Assembly: GCA_023389535.1 (NCBI GenBank)
Contig: JAEWEH010000186.1
Location: 1 to 9,164, forward strand
Direction of reading: 5' to 3'
DNA length: 9,164 nt
From: Pseudomonadota bacterium
Lineage (GTDB): Bacteria > Pseudomonadota > Gammaproteobacteria > Burkholderiales > Burkholderiaceae_B
The notes beneath the pieces were generated by a model that was not told the DNA's origin, did no database searches, and saw only the letters and a list, made by a program, of their open reading frames with translations. Shown in pieces: positions 1 to 7,235 of the stretch. The translations under genes were made by a program, and so were the position numbers. Positions within the stretch are counted from its first letter, which is position 1, and each line of letters starts with the position of its first letter.

Positions 1-324
1 GGCGGCGTGATCTGGGTCGAGGCACGGCCACGCATTCATCCGCAATACTGGATATCGGTCGGGCTGCTGGCCGCCGGCGCCGCGGCCATGTCGGTCTGGT
101 GGGCCGCCAAGCCATTCCTTTCAGCCATCAGTGTCGACCTGCTCCTGCCCGTCATTGGGCACGTCCATATTTCCAGCGTGTTGCTGTTCGATATCGGCGT
201 CTACATGCTGGTGGTCGGCGCCACGGTGCTGATGCTGGTCGCCCTGGCCCACCAATCGCTGCGGCTTTTCAGAAAACCCGTACCCGTTACCGTGCCGCCC
301 GCTGTTGAAGAAGGATATCGTTGA
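1..324 (+). CDS. mrpA: Mrp/Pha cation:proton antiporter, fused subunit A/B, C-terminal end (5' truncated)
   Basis: This is the last 107 residues of a protein whose frame is open from the first base of the window, so the beginning lies outside; the GTG at position 7 is simply an internal valine. The visible part has two or three hydrophobic segments and a conserved run near residues 60-80 (LLFDIGVYMLVVGATVLMLV) typical of the MrpB/MnhB domain. In group 2 Mrp systems this domain is fused to the C-terminus of the large MrpA subunit. The fusion itself cannot be seen here, so a free-standing MrpB is possible. MrpA and MrpB belong to the membrane-embedded antiporter that exchanges Na+ or K+ for protons and is related to respiratory complex I. 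The stop codon TGA (322-324) shares one base with the ATG of the next gene, placing it in the same operon as subunits C to G. Confidence 0.88.
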   Translation, partial: GGVIWVEARPRIHPQYWISVGLLAAGAAAMSVWWAAKPFLSAISVDLLLPVIGHVHISSVLLFDIGVYMLVVGATVLMLVALAHQSLRLFRKPVPVTVPPAVEEGYR

Positions 325-668
325 TGGAAGTCGTCCTCGCCTTGGCCATAGGCGTCCTTGCGGGCTCCGGCATCTGGCTCATATTGCGCCCGCGCACCTT
401 CCAAGTGATCATGGGCCTGACTTTGCTGTCCTATGCCGTGAACCTGTTCATTTTCGGCATGGGACGCATCAAGCTGGGCATGCCGCCTGTCATTAATACT
501 GACTGGGCCGCCGACCCCAACCACTACGCCGATCCCCTGCCGCAGGCGCTGGTCCTGACCGCCATCGTGATCGGTTTTGCCACCACGGCCCTGTTCCTGG
601 TGGTGCTGCTGGCTTCGCGCGGACTTTCGGATACTGACCATGTCGACGGACAGGAGAAACTGCTGTGA
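324..668 (+). CDS. mrpC: Mrp/Pha antiporter subunit C (NuoK-like)
   Basis: A 114-residue membrane protein with three predicted hydrophobic segments (about residues 3-21, 28-46 and 75-97). It belongs to the MrpC/MnhC/PhaC family, homologous to complex I subunit NuoK. The family hallmark DPLPQALVLTAIVIGFATTA is at residues 70-89. The ATG at 324 is chosen over the TTG three bases earlier because AAGGA at 311-315 lies eight bases upstream of it and ATG is the better start codon. Length is normal for the family. The gene overlaps the A/B subunit by one base and the D subunit by four (GTGA), implying co-translation of neighbouring subunits of one inner-membrane complex. Confidence 0.93.
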   Translation: MEVVLALAIGVLAGSGIWLILRPRTFQVIMGLTLLSYAVNLFIFGMGRIKLGMPPVINTDWAADPNHYADPLPQALVLTAIVIGFATTALFLVVLLASRGLSDTDHVDGQEKLL

Positions 669-2302
669 ATGAATGGCTGAAGCATTTACCCATTCTTCCT
701 GTGGCGGTGCCGCTGATCGTTGGCGCGCTGATGCTGTTGCTGAACGATACACAGCGCCGGGCGCGGCTGACCCTGGGCTTTGTGTCCATCGTTGCACAAA
801 TCTATTTCGCCATCACGCTGCTTGGGCTTGCCGCCGGCTATATACCCAGCGACTGGCCCGATGGCGTAGGCGTCTATTTGCTGGGCGACTGGCCTGCCCC
901 TTTCGGCATCGTCGCCGTGGTCGACAAGCTGTCCACCATCATGCTGGTGCTGACCGCCTTGCTGGGCGCGGCGACATGGAGCTACGCCACGGCACGCTGG
1001 GACCGCGCCGGCGTGCATTTTCATCCGCTGTTCCAGTTTTTACTGATGGGGTTGAATGGCGCCTTCCTGACCGGCGACCTCTTCAATCTGTTCGTTTTTT
1101 TCGAAGTCCTGCTGGCAGCGTCTTACGGCCTGATGCTGCATGGCTCGGGTCAGGCGCGCGTTACGGCGGGCCTGCATTACATCGCCGTCAACCTGGTCGC
1201 CTCCTTCCTGCTGCTGATCGCCATGGCGCTGATCTATGGGGTAACGGGAACCTTGAACATGGCCGACCTGGCCTTGCGCGCGGGCAGCCTGGCCGGGCCG
1301 GAGCGACAGTTCTTCGAGGCGGGCGCCGCCATACTGGGCATCGCCTTCCTGATCAAGGCGGCGGCCTGGCCATTGAATTTCTGGCTGCCGGCCGCTTATG
1401 CGAATGCCTGCGCACCCGTAGCCGGCATCTTCGCCATCATGACGAAAGTGGGCGTCTATGCCCTGCTGCGCATCGGCTCGCTGCTGCTGCCCACCGGTGC
1501 ACCGGCCGCCTTCGGCGGCGAATGGATGTTTCCGCTGGGCATGGCCACACTGGCTTTCGGCATCGTGGGCATCCTGGCCGCCCCCCAGGCAGAACGTCAG
1601 GCCGGCTTCTGCGTCATCATATCGTCCGGCACACTGCTGGCGGCACTGGGCATGCCCGGGGTGGTGCTGACTGGTCCGGCGCTGTTTTATCTGATCACGT
1701 CTGTATTGGCCTTGGGCGCGCTCTTCATGCTGCTGGAAATGATAGAACGTACACAGACTTTCGGCGCCGACTTGCTGGCCGTCAGCCTGGAAGCCTTCGA
1801 CCTCGAGGACCCCATACCTTCGGACCGTTCGGACGACGTGGTGGGCGTCGCCATTCCCGCGGCCATGGCCTTTCTCGGCATCTCGTTCATCGGCTGTGCG
1901 CTGCTCATTGCGGGGCTGCCGCCCTTGTCGGGCTTTATCGCCAAGTTCGCACTGTTGTCCGCCGCGCTGGGAACATCGCCGACAGACACGCCATCCCTGG
2001 CTGCCTGGTCGCTGGTGGCGGGCATGCTGATTTCAGGCCTGGCCTGCATCATTGCGTTGGGTCGCACGGGCATACGGCTGTTCTGGAGCCCTGAAGAAAC
2101 GATCACACCGCGGCTGCGCGTGTCCGAGGCCGCCCCCGTGGGCCTGCTGGTGCTGATCTGCGTGGCGCTGGCCTTCTGGGCCGGCCCCGTCATGAATTAT
2201 CTTAGCGAGACCGCCCACTACCTGGACCGCCCCGCCTCCTACATCAATGCCGTGCTGACACAGAACTCCGTGCGCGATGTCGTTCCGGGGGTGGCTCAAT
2301 GA
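665..2302 (+). CDS. mrpD: Mrp/Pha antiporter subunit D (NuoM/NuoN-like)
   Basis: A 545-residue polytopic membrane protein of the proton-conducting antiporter family (PF00361 type), with about 14 hydrophobic segments. Conserved features visible are the glutamate in NLFVFFEVLLAASYGL (E147) and lysines K231 (FLIKAAAWPLNFWLP) and K261 (AIMTKVGVYALLR), which match charged residues of the ion or proton path in MrpD and NuoM/N. The segment PLNFWLPAAY has Asn and Tyr where NuoM-type proteins usually have His; I believe this is usual for group 2 Mrp proteins. A hydrophilic acidic loop lies at about residues 377-396. The start is GTG at 665, with AGGAG at 652-656, overlapping the mrpC stop as GTGA. The end overlaps mrpE as ATGA. 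It is one of the two large ion-translocating subunits of the complex. Confidence 0.95.
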   Translation: MNEWLKHLPILPVAVPLIVGALMLLLNDTQRRARLTLGFVSIVAQIYFAITLLGLAAGYIPSDWPDGVGVYLLGDWPAPFGIVAVVDKLSTIMLVLTALLGAATWSYATARWDRAGVHFHPLFQFLLMGLNGAFLTGDLFNLFVFFEVLLAASYGLMLHGSGQARVTAGLHYIAVNLVASFLLLIAMALIYGVTGTLNMADLALRAGSLAGPERQFFEAGAAILGIAFLIKAAAWPLNFWLPAAYANACAPVAGIFAIMTKVGVYALLRIGSLLLPTGAPAAFGGEWMFPLGMATLAFGIVGILAAPQAERQAGFCVIISSGTLLAALGMPGVVLTGPALFYLITSVLALGALFMLLEMIERTQTFGADLLAVSLEAFDLEDPIPSDRSDDVVGVAIPAAMAFLGISFIGCALLIAGLPPLSGFIAKFALLSAALGTSPTDTPSLAAWSLVAGMLISGLACIIALGRTGIRLFWSPEETITPRLRVSEAAPVGLLVLICVALAFWAGPVMNYLSETAHYLDRPASYINAVLTQNSVRDVVPGVAQ

Positions 2303-2793
2303 AACGGCTGCTCAAGCCTGTGACCCTGCCCTTGAGCCTGCTGGCCTTGTGGCTGCTGCTCAATGACAGCCTGGCGCCAGGGCAGATAGCACTGGGGGCG
2401 CTGCTGGCCTTGCTGCTAAGCTGGGCGCTCGCGGCGTCGCGCTTGCGCCCGGTGCGCGCCTATCCCAAACGCCTGGGCGTCATCCTGTTGCTGATCTGGC
2501 ATGTGGCCGTGGACATCACACGATCCAATATCGCAGTGGCGCGCATCATCTGGCTGGGCGAGCGCGCCAATGCGACGCCGGGCTTCATCAAGATACCCGT
2601 GAACATTGAAGATCCCCATGGACTGGCGATGCTGGCCTGCATCGTCACGTATACGCCTGGCACTGTCTGGTCGGATTACTCCGAAGCAGAAGGCCTGCTG
2701 ACGCTGCATGTGCTGGATCTGAAAGACGAGGCCGAATGGGTGCGGATCATCCAGCAACGCTACGAACGTCCCCTGAAGGAGATTTTTCAATGA
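2299..2793 (+). CDS. mrpE: Mrp/Pha antiporter subunit E
   Basis: A 164-residue protein of the MrpE/MnhE/PhaE family. Two hydrophobic segments (about residues 8-21 and 26-47) and a third around 58-72 precede a cytoplasmic domain with the family motif TPGT (119-122) inside IVTYTPGTVWSDY, and a C-terminal helix (EAEWVRIIQQRYERPLKEIF). MrpE has no complex I homologue; it is required for antiport in systems where it has been tested and probably helps assembly or stability. Length is ordinary. ATG at 2299 overlaps the mrpD stop by four bases. The upstream G-rich stretch is only a weak ribosome binding site, so translation probably depends on coupling to mrpD. Confidence 0.93.
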   Translation: MKRLLKPVTLPLSLLALWLLLNDSLAPGQIALGALLALLLSWALAASRLRPVRAYPKRLGVILLLIWHVAVDITRSNIAVARIIWLGERANATPGFIKIPVNIEDPHGLAMLACIVTYTPGTVWSDYSEAEGLLTLHVLDLKDEAEWVRIIQQRYERPLKEIFQ

Positions 2794-3071
2794 CCGAGCT
2801 CGTCTATTGGGCCGCAACCTTCGCTTTGGGCTGCTACGTGATCGCCCTGGTTTTTTCCGTCATGCGCTTGTGGCGCGGCCCGGCTTCCACCGACCGGGTG
2901 TTGGGACTGGACACCATGTACATCAACGGCATGCTGATTCTACTGGTGCTGGGCCTGCAGTTTGGCTCGCCGCTGTATTTTGACATCGCGCTGCTGATCA
3001 GCCTGTTCGGCTTTGTGGGATCCGTAGCCATGGCGAAATTCCTGCTGCGTGGCGAGGTCATCGAGCCATGA
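2790..3071 (+). CDS. mrpF: Mrp/Pha antiporter subunit F
   Basis: A 93-residue membrane protein with three hydrophobic segments (about residues 6-25, 45-60 and 64-85). The conserved family motif RLWRGPASTDRVLGLDTM is at 26-43, including D35-R36 and D41. MrpF belongs to the small-subunit part of the Mrp complex; some MrpF homologues have been linked to bile salt/Na+ efflux. I chose the ATG at 2790 and rejected an in-frame start at 2736: 2790 overlaps the mrpE stop as ATGA, has a strong AAGGAG at 2776-2781 eight bases upstream, and gives the normal family length. Confidence 0.94.
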   Translation: MTELVYWAATFALGCYVIALVFSVMRLWRGPASTDRVLGLDTMYINGMLILLVLGLQFGSPLYFDIALLISLFGFVGSVAMAKFLLRGEVIEP

Positions 3072-3490
3072 TTGCCGAGTTGCCTGCCTGGGTTGCAATA
3101 CCCGTCTCCATTCTGCTCGTCATCAGCGGTTTCCTGACACTGACGGGTTCGCTGGGCCTGTTGAGGCTGAAAAGCTTCTACACCCGCATACACGCGCCCA
3201 CGCTGGGCAATACATTGGGCGTGTTCTGCGTGCTGGTCGCGTCGGTGCTGGTTTCATCCACACTGGAACAACGGGTGGTCGTTCACCAGTTCCTGATTAC
3301 CGTGTTTCTGGTCATTACGTCGCCCGTAACCGCCATGCTGCTGATGCGCGCCGCGATCAAGCGCAATGTAGATCCGTCCGCCCAGCGACCCGAAGACGTA
3401 GACGTCGCAGCTTCGTCTGAAGAACACCGTGACGCGGGCGGCATGCCCGGCGAGCACCCGCGCGAAGACGCCGGCTCGCCGGCCCGTTGA
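3068..3490 (+). CDS. mrpG: Mrp/Pha antiporter subunit G
   Basis: A 140-residue protein and the last gene of the antiporter operon. Residues 1-96 are the MrpG/MnhG/PhaG domain with three hydrophobic segments, the motif GSLGLLRLKSFYTRIHAPT (27-45) and the conserved TSPVTAMLLMRAA (84-96). The ATG at 3068 overlaps the mrpF stop by four bases, with GAGG at 3054-3057 as a modest ribosome binding site. The remaining 44 or so residues form a hydrophilic tail rich in Glu, Asp, Ala and Pro. Such tails vary in this family; this one has no recognisable domain and is probably cytoplasmic and disordered. Confidence 0.93.
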   Translation: MIAELPAWVAIPVSILLVISGFLTLTGSLGLLRLKSFYTRIHAPTLGNTLGVFCVLVASVLVSSTLEQRVVVHQFLITVFLVITSPVTAMLLMRAAIKRNVDPSAQRPEDVDVAASSEEHRDAGGMPGEHPREDAGSPAR

Positions 3491-3520
3491 AGCTGCCTGC
3501 CGCCATGCTGGCCGGCGTCT
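3466..3520 (+). repeat. 10-base perfect inverted repeat spanning the mrpG stop codon
   Basis: AGACGCCGGC (3466-3475) and GCCGGCGTCT (3511-3520) are perfect inverted copies separated by 35 bases. They flank the end of mrpG and its TGA at 3488-3490. The RNA could fold into a long-loop hairpin at the operon's 3' end, but no run of T follows, so it is not a textbook intrinsic terminator. It may be a 3' stabilising or attenuating structure, or chance in GC-rich DNA. Confidence 0.35.
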
Positions 3521-3530
3521 AGTACATTCG

Positions 3531-3562
3531 CTTACACACGCTGGGGTGAACCCTTATATACT
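3531..3562 (+). promoter_or_regulatory. Possible promoter for the four-cysteine exported protein gene
   Basis: The gap between mrpG and the next gene is clearly more AT-rich than its surroundings. It contains TATACT at 3557-3562 (one mismatch to the -10 consensus), overlapping TATATA at 3555-3560. Upstream, CTTACA at 3531-3536 has four of six matches to the -35 consensus. Spacing is 20 or 18 bases depending on which -10 is used, longer than the ideal 17, so the match is moderate. Transcription would start around 3569 and leave a leader of about 45 bases including the strong AAGGAG at 3600-3605. Independent transcription fits the 122-base gap after the tightly overlapped mrp genes. Confidence 0.38.
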
Positions 3563-3612
3563 GATTTCGAGGCTTGTCGCATATGACAGGCATTTCTATA
3601 AGGAGTACGTAT

Positions 3613-4191
3613 ATGAGGCAAACTCGATCGACGACCCTTTCTTCCTCTTTGCTGGCCGCCTTGGCGCTGGGCGCTTCGGCACTGGCCGCCGCGCCTGCCA
3701 TGGCGGCAAGCTCGGCCAGCGACAGCGATATCCAGGCGCAGTACCGGCAAGATGTCGCCCGGTGCAAAGCGGGGCAAACCAACCAGGACCAGGCCACTTG
3801 CCTGCGCGAAGCGGGCGCTGCGCTTGAAGAAGCGCGTCGCAACCGCCTGAACAATCATGGCGGCTCCTTCGAGCAGAACCAGGTTGCAAGGTGCCAGTCG
3901 CTGCCCGCCGCCGAACGCGATGACTGCATGTTGCAGATGTCGGGCAAAGACACAACGGTACAAGGCAGCGTTGGCGCCGGCGGCGTGTTGCGCGAAACCA
4001 CGATCACGATCCCGGCGCCTGCCCCGACAACCGGGACCATGCCGCCCGCTGTCCCGGGGGCCATGCCAAACGCAGTACCTGCTGCTCCCCCCGTGACACC
4101 AGCGCCTGGCCTGACGCCCAACCCCCCGCCTGTCGTGCCCGCGCCGTCGCTGGCGCCCACGCCCGCTCCGGGTACCGGCGTTGCCAAATAG
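3613..4191 (+). CDS. Exported four-cysteine protein with proline-rich tail, function unknown
   Basis: I cannot name the function of this 192-residue protein. Residues 1-31 look like a Sec signal peptide: basic start, hydrophobic core LLAALALGASALAAA, and cleavage motif AMA before A32, so it is probably periplasmic. The mature part holds four cysteines in two similar stretches: ARC(51)-X11-C(63)LREAG and ARC(94)-X10-C(105)MLQMSG, suggesting an internal duplication of a small helical hairpin closed by disulfides. A glycine/threonine segment (residues 114-133) follows, then about 60 residues dominated by Pro and Ala with no fold apparent, perhaps a spacer or wall-associated tail. The cysteine pairing loosely recalls PsiF-type proteins, but the sequences are not clearly related. 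ATG 3613 is preferred to the in-frame ATG at 3574 because AAGGAG at 3600-3605 sits seven bases before it and the signal peptide then starts correctly. Confidence 0.85.
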   Translation: MRQTRSTTLSSSLLAALALGASALAAAPAMAASSASDSDIQAQYRQDVARCKAGQTNQDQATCLREAGAALEEARRNRLNNHGGSFEQNQVARCQSLPAAERDDCMLQMSGKDTTVQGSVGAGGVLRETTITIPAPAPTTGTMPPAVPGAMPNAVPAAPPVTPAPGLTPNPPPVVPAPSLAPTPAPGTGVAK

Positions 4192-4199
4192 CGTTTAGC

Positions 4200-4223
4200 G
4201 CTCCGGCCCCGGGTGGCCGGAGC
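4200..4223. terminator. Hairpin between converging genes, likely bidirectional terminator
   Basis: GCTCCGGCC (4200-4208) and GGCCGGAGC (4215-4223) form a perfect nine-base-pair stem with a six-base loop. It lies just after the stop of the exported-protein gene (4191) and before the stop of the converging kup gene (4242). Position and symmetry suit a shared terminator for both strands. There is only a two-base T stretch after the stem on the plus strand and none on the minus strand, so termination may be weak or helped by Rho. Confidence 0.55.
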
Positions 4224-4241
4224 TTGCCCGGGACGGCCCGC

Positions 4242-6146
4242 TTAAAGTTCGGTCTGCATGCCCATTTCCACCACCCGGTTCGGCGGGATCTTATAGAAAC
4301 GGGTACTGCGGCTGGCGTTGCGTGCCATGAATGCGAACAAGCGCCGCCGCCATGACAGACCGAATCGTGAGCGCGGCACGACAATCACGGTCTGGCGCGA
4401 CAGAAAATAGGACGTCTGCATCGGATCCAGGTTGATTTCGGGATGTTCCGCGGCAATCTGCTCCAGGGCCTGCGGCACATTGGGCTCTTGCTTGAAGCCC
4501 CAGCGCACCACAGCCTGCCAGCTGCTGCGGCCGGTGCGCTCCAGCTGGTACCGCTCGGCCAATGGCACATAAGGCACATCGGCGCTTTCCACGGTCAGAA
4601 AGACCGCCTGTTCGTGCAGTACTTTGTTGTGCTTCAGGTTATGCAGCAAGGCCGGCGGCACGGTGTCGACAATCATGCTCATGAATACTGCTGTGCCCGG
4701 CACGCGCGTCGGCGGGTATTCGTCCAGTGCGGCCATGAAAGACTTCAATGGCTGATGGTCTCCGGCCAACGTCTCGTGTATCTTTTCACGGCCTTGCTTC
4801 CAGGTCACCATCAAAGTCAGCAAAGCGGCCCCAACCACCAGCGGAACCCAGCCGCCATCCAGGATTTTCAGCGCGTTCGACGAGAACAGCAAAACATCCA
4901 TCATCAGGAACAGGCTGATGAGCGCCAGCCACATGGCACGCCGCAGCCCGTGCGTGCCACGCGGCAAGACCATAAAGGCCAGCAAAGAGGTCATCAGCAT
5001 TGTGCCGGTCACGGCAAAGCCATAGGCATGCGCCAGCCCATCGGACGAGCCGAAAGACAATACGAGCACCAGCACGGCAAGAAACAGCAGGATATTGACA
5101 CGAGGCAGGTAGATTTGGCCTTCTTCCTGGGCAGAAGTATGCAGAATCACCATACGTGGCCAGAAGCCAAGTTGCACCGCCTGGCGAGTAACCGAAAACG
5201 CACCTGAAATCACCGATTGGGATGCAATGACCGTCGCAATCGTGGCCAAACCGACCAACGGAATCAACCCCCACTCCGGCGCCATCAGAAAAAACGGATT
5301 CTTCAGCGTGGCAGGATCGGCCATCACTAACGCGCCTTGCCCGAAATAACACAGAACCAGAGCGGGCAGCACGACCCCGAACCAGGCGCGGCGAATGGCG
5401 GAACGCCCGAAATGGCCCATGTCCGCATACAGCGTTTCCGCACCTGTCAATGCCAGCACGATGGCGCCCAGCAGCAGGAATACTTCCCATGGCGCGGTCG
5501 CAATAAAGCGCCATGCCCAGACCGGATTCAAGGCTTGCAGCACAGCGGGTTCCAAGATAATGCGCCACGCCCCCAGGCAACCCAGCGTCAGGAACCAGAC
5601 CAGCATGATGGGGCCAAAAAACTTGCCTATGGCGCCCGTCCCGCGTGATTGAATCAGGAACAGTCCGGCCAGCACGGCGATCGCAATGGGCACCACCCAG
5701 TCGTCCAGGCGGTGCGATACGATGCTGATGCCTTCGATCGCGGACAATACGGAGATGGCCGGAGTGATCATGCTGTCGCCGTAAAAAAGACAGGCCCCGA
5801 TCAATCCCAGAATAATCAGCCGCCAGCGTTTCTTGCGGCCGCGGCCGCGCAAGGCAAGCTCCATCAGTGCCAGGGTACCGCCTTCGCCACGGTTATCGGC
5901 CCGCAGAATGATCGTGACGTACTTCAGGGATACGACGACCATCAACATCCAGAACAACAAAGACAACAAGCCCAGTATCGCCGGCGCGCCCTGCTCCGGC
6001 ATCCGCGACAAGGCCGCACGGATTGTATAAAGGGGGCTCGTGCCGATGTCGCCATAGACGACCCCCAGCGCTCCGAGCATCAGCGCCGGCCCGGGCGCAT
6101 GGCCATGCTCGCCGTGTCCGTGTTGCCCTGCTTGCAATACCGCCAT
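4242..6146 (-). CDS. kup: Kup-family low-affinity K+ uptake transporter
   Basis: A 634-residue protein of the KUP/HAK/KT family, which imports K+ together with protons across the inner membrane. Family signatures are clear: GVVYGDIGTSPLY at residues 28-40, NRGEGGTLALMEL at 85-97 and GDSMITPAISVLSA at 123-136. About 12 hydrophobic segments fill residues 22-455. The cytoplasmic C-terminal domain follows, with TSYFLSR near the end and the usual closing pattern FYKIPPNRVVEMGMQTEL. Length is normal and no disruption is seen. The N-terminus carries four histidines in a Gly-rich stretch (H9, H11, H14, H16), an oddity of this copy. ATG 6146 lies three bases after the TGA of the histidine kinase gene, with AAGAG (6153-6157) six bases upstream, so kup is almost certainly co-transcribed with the two-component genes. 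The gene converges on the exported-protein gene. Confidence 0.96.
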   Translation of the reverse strand: MAVLQAGQHGHGEHGHAPGPALMLGALGVVYGDIGTSPLYTIRAALSRMPEQGAPAILGLLSLLFWMLMVVVSLKYVTIILRADNRGEGGTLALMELALRGRGRKKRWRLIILGLIGACLFYGDSMITPAISVLSAIEGISIVSHRLDDWVVPIAIAVLAGLFLIQSRGTGAIGKFFGPIMLVWFLTLGCLGAWRIILEPAVLQALNPVWAWRFIATAPWEVFLLLGAIVLALTGAETLYADMGHFGRSAIRRAWFGVVLPALVLCYFGQGALVMADPATLKNPFFLMAPEWGLIPLVGLATIATVIASQSVISGAFSVTRQAVQLGFWPRMVILHTSAQEEGQIYLPRVNILLFLAVLVLVLSFGSSDGLAHAYGFAVTGTMLMTSLLAFMVLPRGTHGLRRAMWLALISLFLMMDVLLFSSNALKILDGGWVPLVVGAALLTLMVTWKQGREKIHETLAGDHQPLKSFMAALDEYPPTRVPGTAVFMSMIVDTVPPALLHNLKHNKVLHEQAVFLTVESADVPYVPLAERYQLERTGRSSWQAVVRWGFKQEPNVPQALEQIAAEHPEINLDPMQTSYFLSRQTVIVVPRSRFGLSWRRRLFAFMARNASRSTRFYKIPPNRVVEMGMQTEL

Positions 6147-6149
6147 GAA

Positions 6150-7235
6150 TCACTCTTGTCTGGTTAACTTTGCGCCTATCCGCGGGCCAGGAAAAACGAC
6201 CGTGACGCGGGTGCCGGGGAAGTCCGGCCGGCTCGCCAGGCTCCACCATGCCCCGTGCGCGCGGGCGATTTCCCGCACGATGGCAAGGCCCAGCCCCGAA
6301 CCTTCGGCGCTTGCGTTCGGCGACCGGAAAAAAGCCTCGAACACACGGCCGCCATCTTCAGGCGAAATGCCGGGCCCATTGTCTTCCACCGCGAGCGAAG
6401 GCGGATTCGCGGCCACTCGCAAACTGATCTCCGTCGCTCCCTGACCATAGCGCAGTGCGTTGTCTATCAAGTTGCTTAGCAGTTCCTCGAGCAATAAGGG
6501 GTCCACGTCGACCCATACCGGCTCGTCCGGCGCCGACATGCGCAGTTCTATCTGGCGTGAGCGGGTCGTCGGTATCCATTCAGCGCCGCTGGCGCGCACC
6601 CATTCGCATAAATCCATGCGCACGAAGCTGTCCTGCGGTCGGGTGGATGAGTCGGCGCGTGCAAGCACCAATAATTGCTGGCCCAGTCTGATCATTCGAT
6701 CCGTCACCAGCTTGATGCGTTCGGCCCGCTCACGCACATCGTCCGGCAACTTGCGGGTCAGCATCAGCTCCAGTTCCAGCTTCAGCCCAGTCAGCGGCGT
6801 GCGCAACTGGTGGGCAGCATGGCCAATGAAGCGCTTCTGCGCCTGCATGGAATCGTCCAGCCTCAGCAGCAAGTCATTGAAATGGGCCACCATCGGCGCA
6901 ATTTCAGTAGGCAGGCCGGCGATATCCAAGGGCTGCAGGTCGTCGACCGAGCGCTGGCTGATTTCCTGGGAAAGGCGGTTGATGGATGCCAGGCCGGAAC
7001 GCACGCCGGAAATCAATACCCAGGCAAATACAGAGATCAGCAGACATTGGCTGATCACCATAGTCCAGAAGATGTCCCGCGTCAGCCATGCCTCCAGGCT
7101 CATCCGACGAGTCATCAGCCAAGTGATGGTCAGATCCAGCAGTACCAGCACCAAGACCGCGGGAAACAGCCGCAGCACCAAATGCCGCGCCAGCGAACCG
7201 CGCGGCAGCACCAGAGCCCATAATTTACGCAACAC
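6150..7235 (-). CDS. Two-component sensor histidine kinase with minimal periplasmic loop
   Basis: A 361-residue inner-membrane kinase that would phosphorylate the response regulator encoded just upstream. Two hydrophobic segments (about 19-41 and 57-78) enclose a loop of only some 15 residues, so there is no room for a periplasmic sensing domain. A HAMP-like linker (about 79-130) follows, then the dimerisation/H-box with AAHQLRTPL (phospho-acceptor H142). The ATP-binding domain has N-box LLSNLIDNALRY (252-263), G1 box EDNGPGI (284-290), F-box VFEAFFR (298-304) and G2 box GSGLGLAI (312-319), all intact. The start is uncertain: GTG at 7235 (11-base overlap with the regulator gene) or TTG at 7232. 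A longer in-frame ATG at 7355 would add 40 residues encoded wholly inside the regulator gene and lacking membrane character, so I reject it. Overall it resembles TctE/QseC-type kinases with the sensor domain missing. Confidence 0.93.
   Translation of the reverse strand: MLRKLWALVLPRGSLARHLVLRLFPAVLVLVLLDLTITWLMTRRMSLEAWLTRDIFWTMVISQCLLISVFAWVLISGVRSGLASINRLSQEISQRSVDDLQPLDIAGLPTEIAPMVAHFNDLLLRLDDSMQAQKRFIGHAAHQLRTPLTGLKLELELMLTRKLPDDVRERAERIKLVTDRMIRLGQQLLVLARADSSTRPQDSFVRMDLCEWVRASGAEWIPTTRSRQIELRMSAPDEPVWVDVDPLLLEELLSNLIDNALRYGQGATEISLRVAANPPSLAVEDNGPGISPEDGGRVFEAFFRSPNASAEGSGLGLAIVREIARAHGAWWSLASRPDFPGTRVTVVFPGPRIGAKLTRQE

Noticed and set aside
201..797. 198-residue minus-strand open frame opposite mrpA/B, mrpC and mrpD
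   Set aside because: It crosses three well-supported plus-strand genes and has low-complexity shadow composition.
3546..3580. Envelope-stress (sigma-E type) promoter before the exported protein gene, starting from GTGAACCC
   Set aside because: No matching -10 motif occurs at the required spacing; the nearest candidate GTCGCA is too far downstream.
3574..3602. Second promoter-like pair TTGTCG (3574-3579) and TATAAG (3597-3602) with 17-base spacing
   Set aside because: Transcription from it would begin just before the ATG and remove the good ribosome binding site, so it probably arises by overlap of the AT-rich leader with the AAGGAG site.
3574..3612. Upstream in-frame ATG for the exported four-cysteine protein
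   Set aside because: It would add 13 residues before a clear signal peptide and would bury the strong AAGGAG at 3600-3605 inside the coding region.
4443..5207. 254-residue plus-strand open frame opposite kup
   Set aside because: It is antisense to a clear kup reading frame; the translation is rich in Gln, His and Arg with no family resemblance, as expected of a shadow frame in GC-rich DNA.
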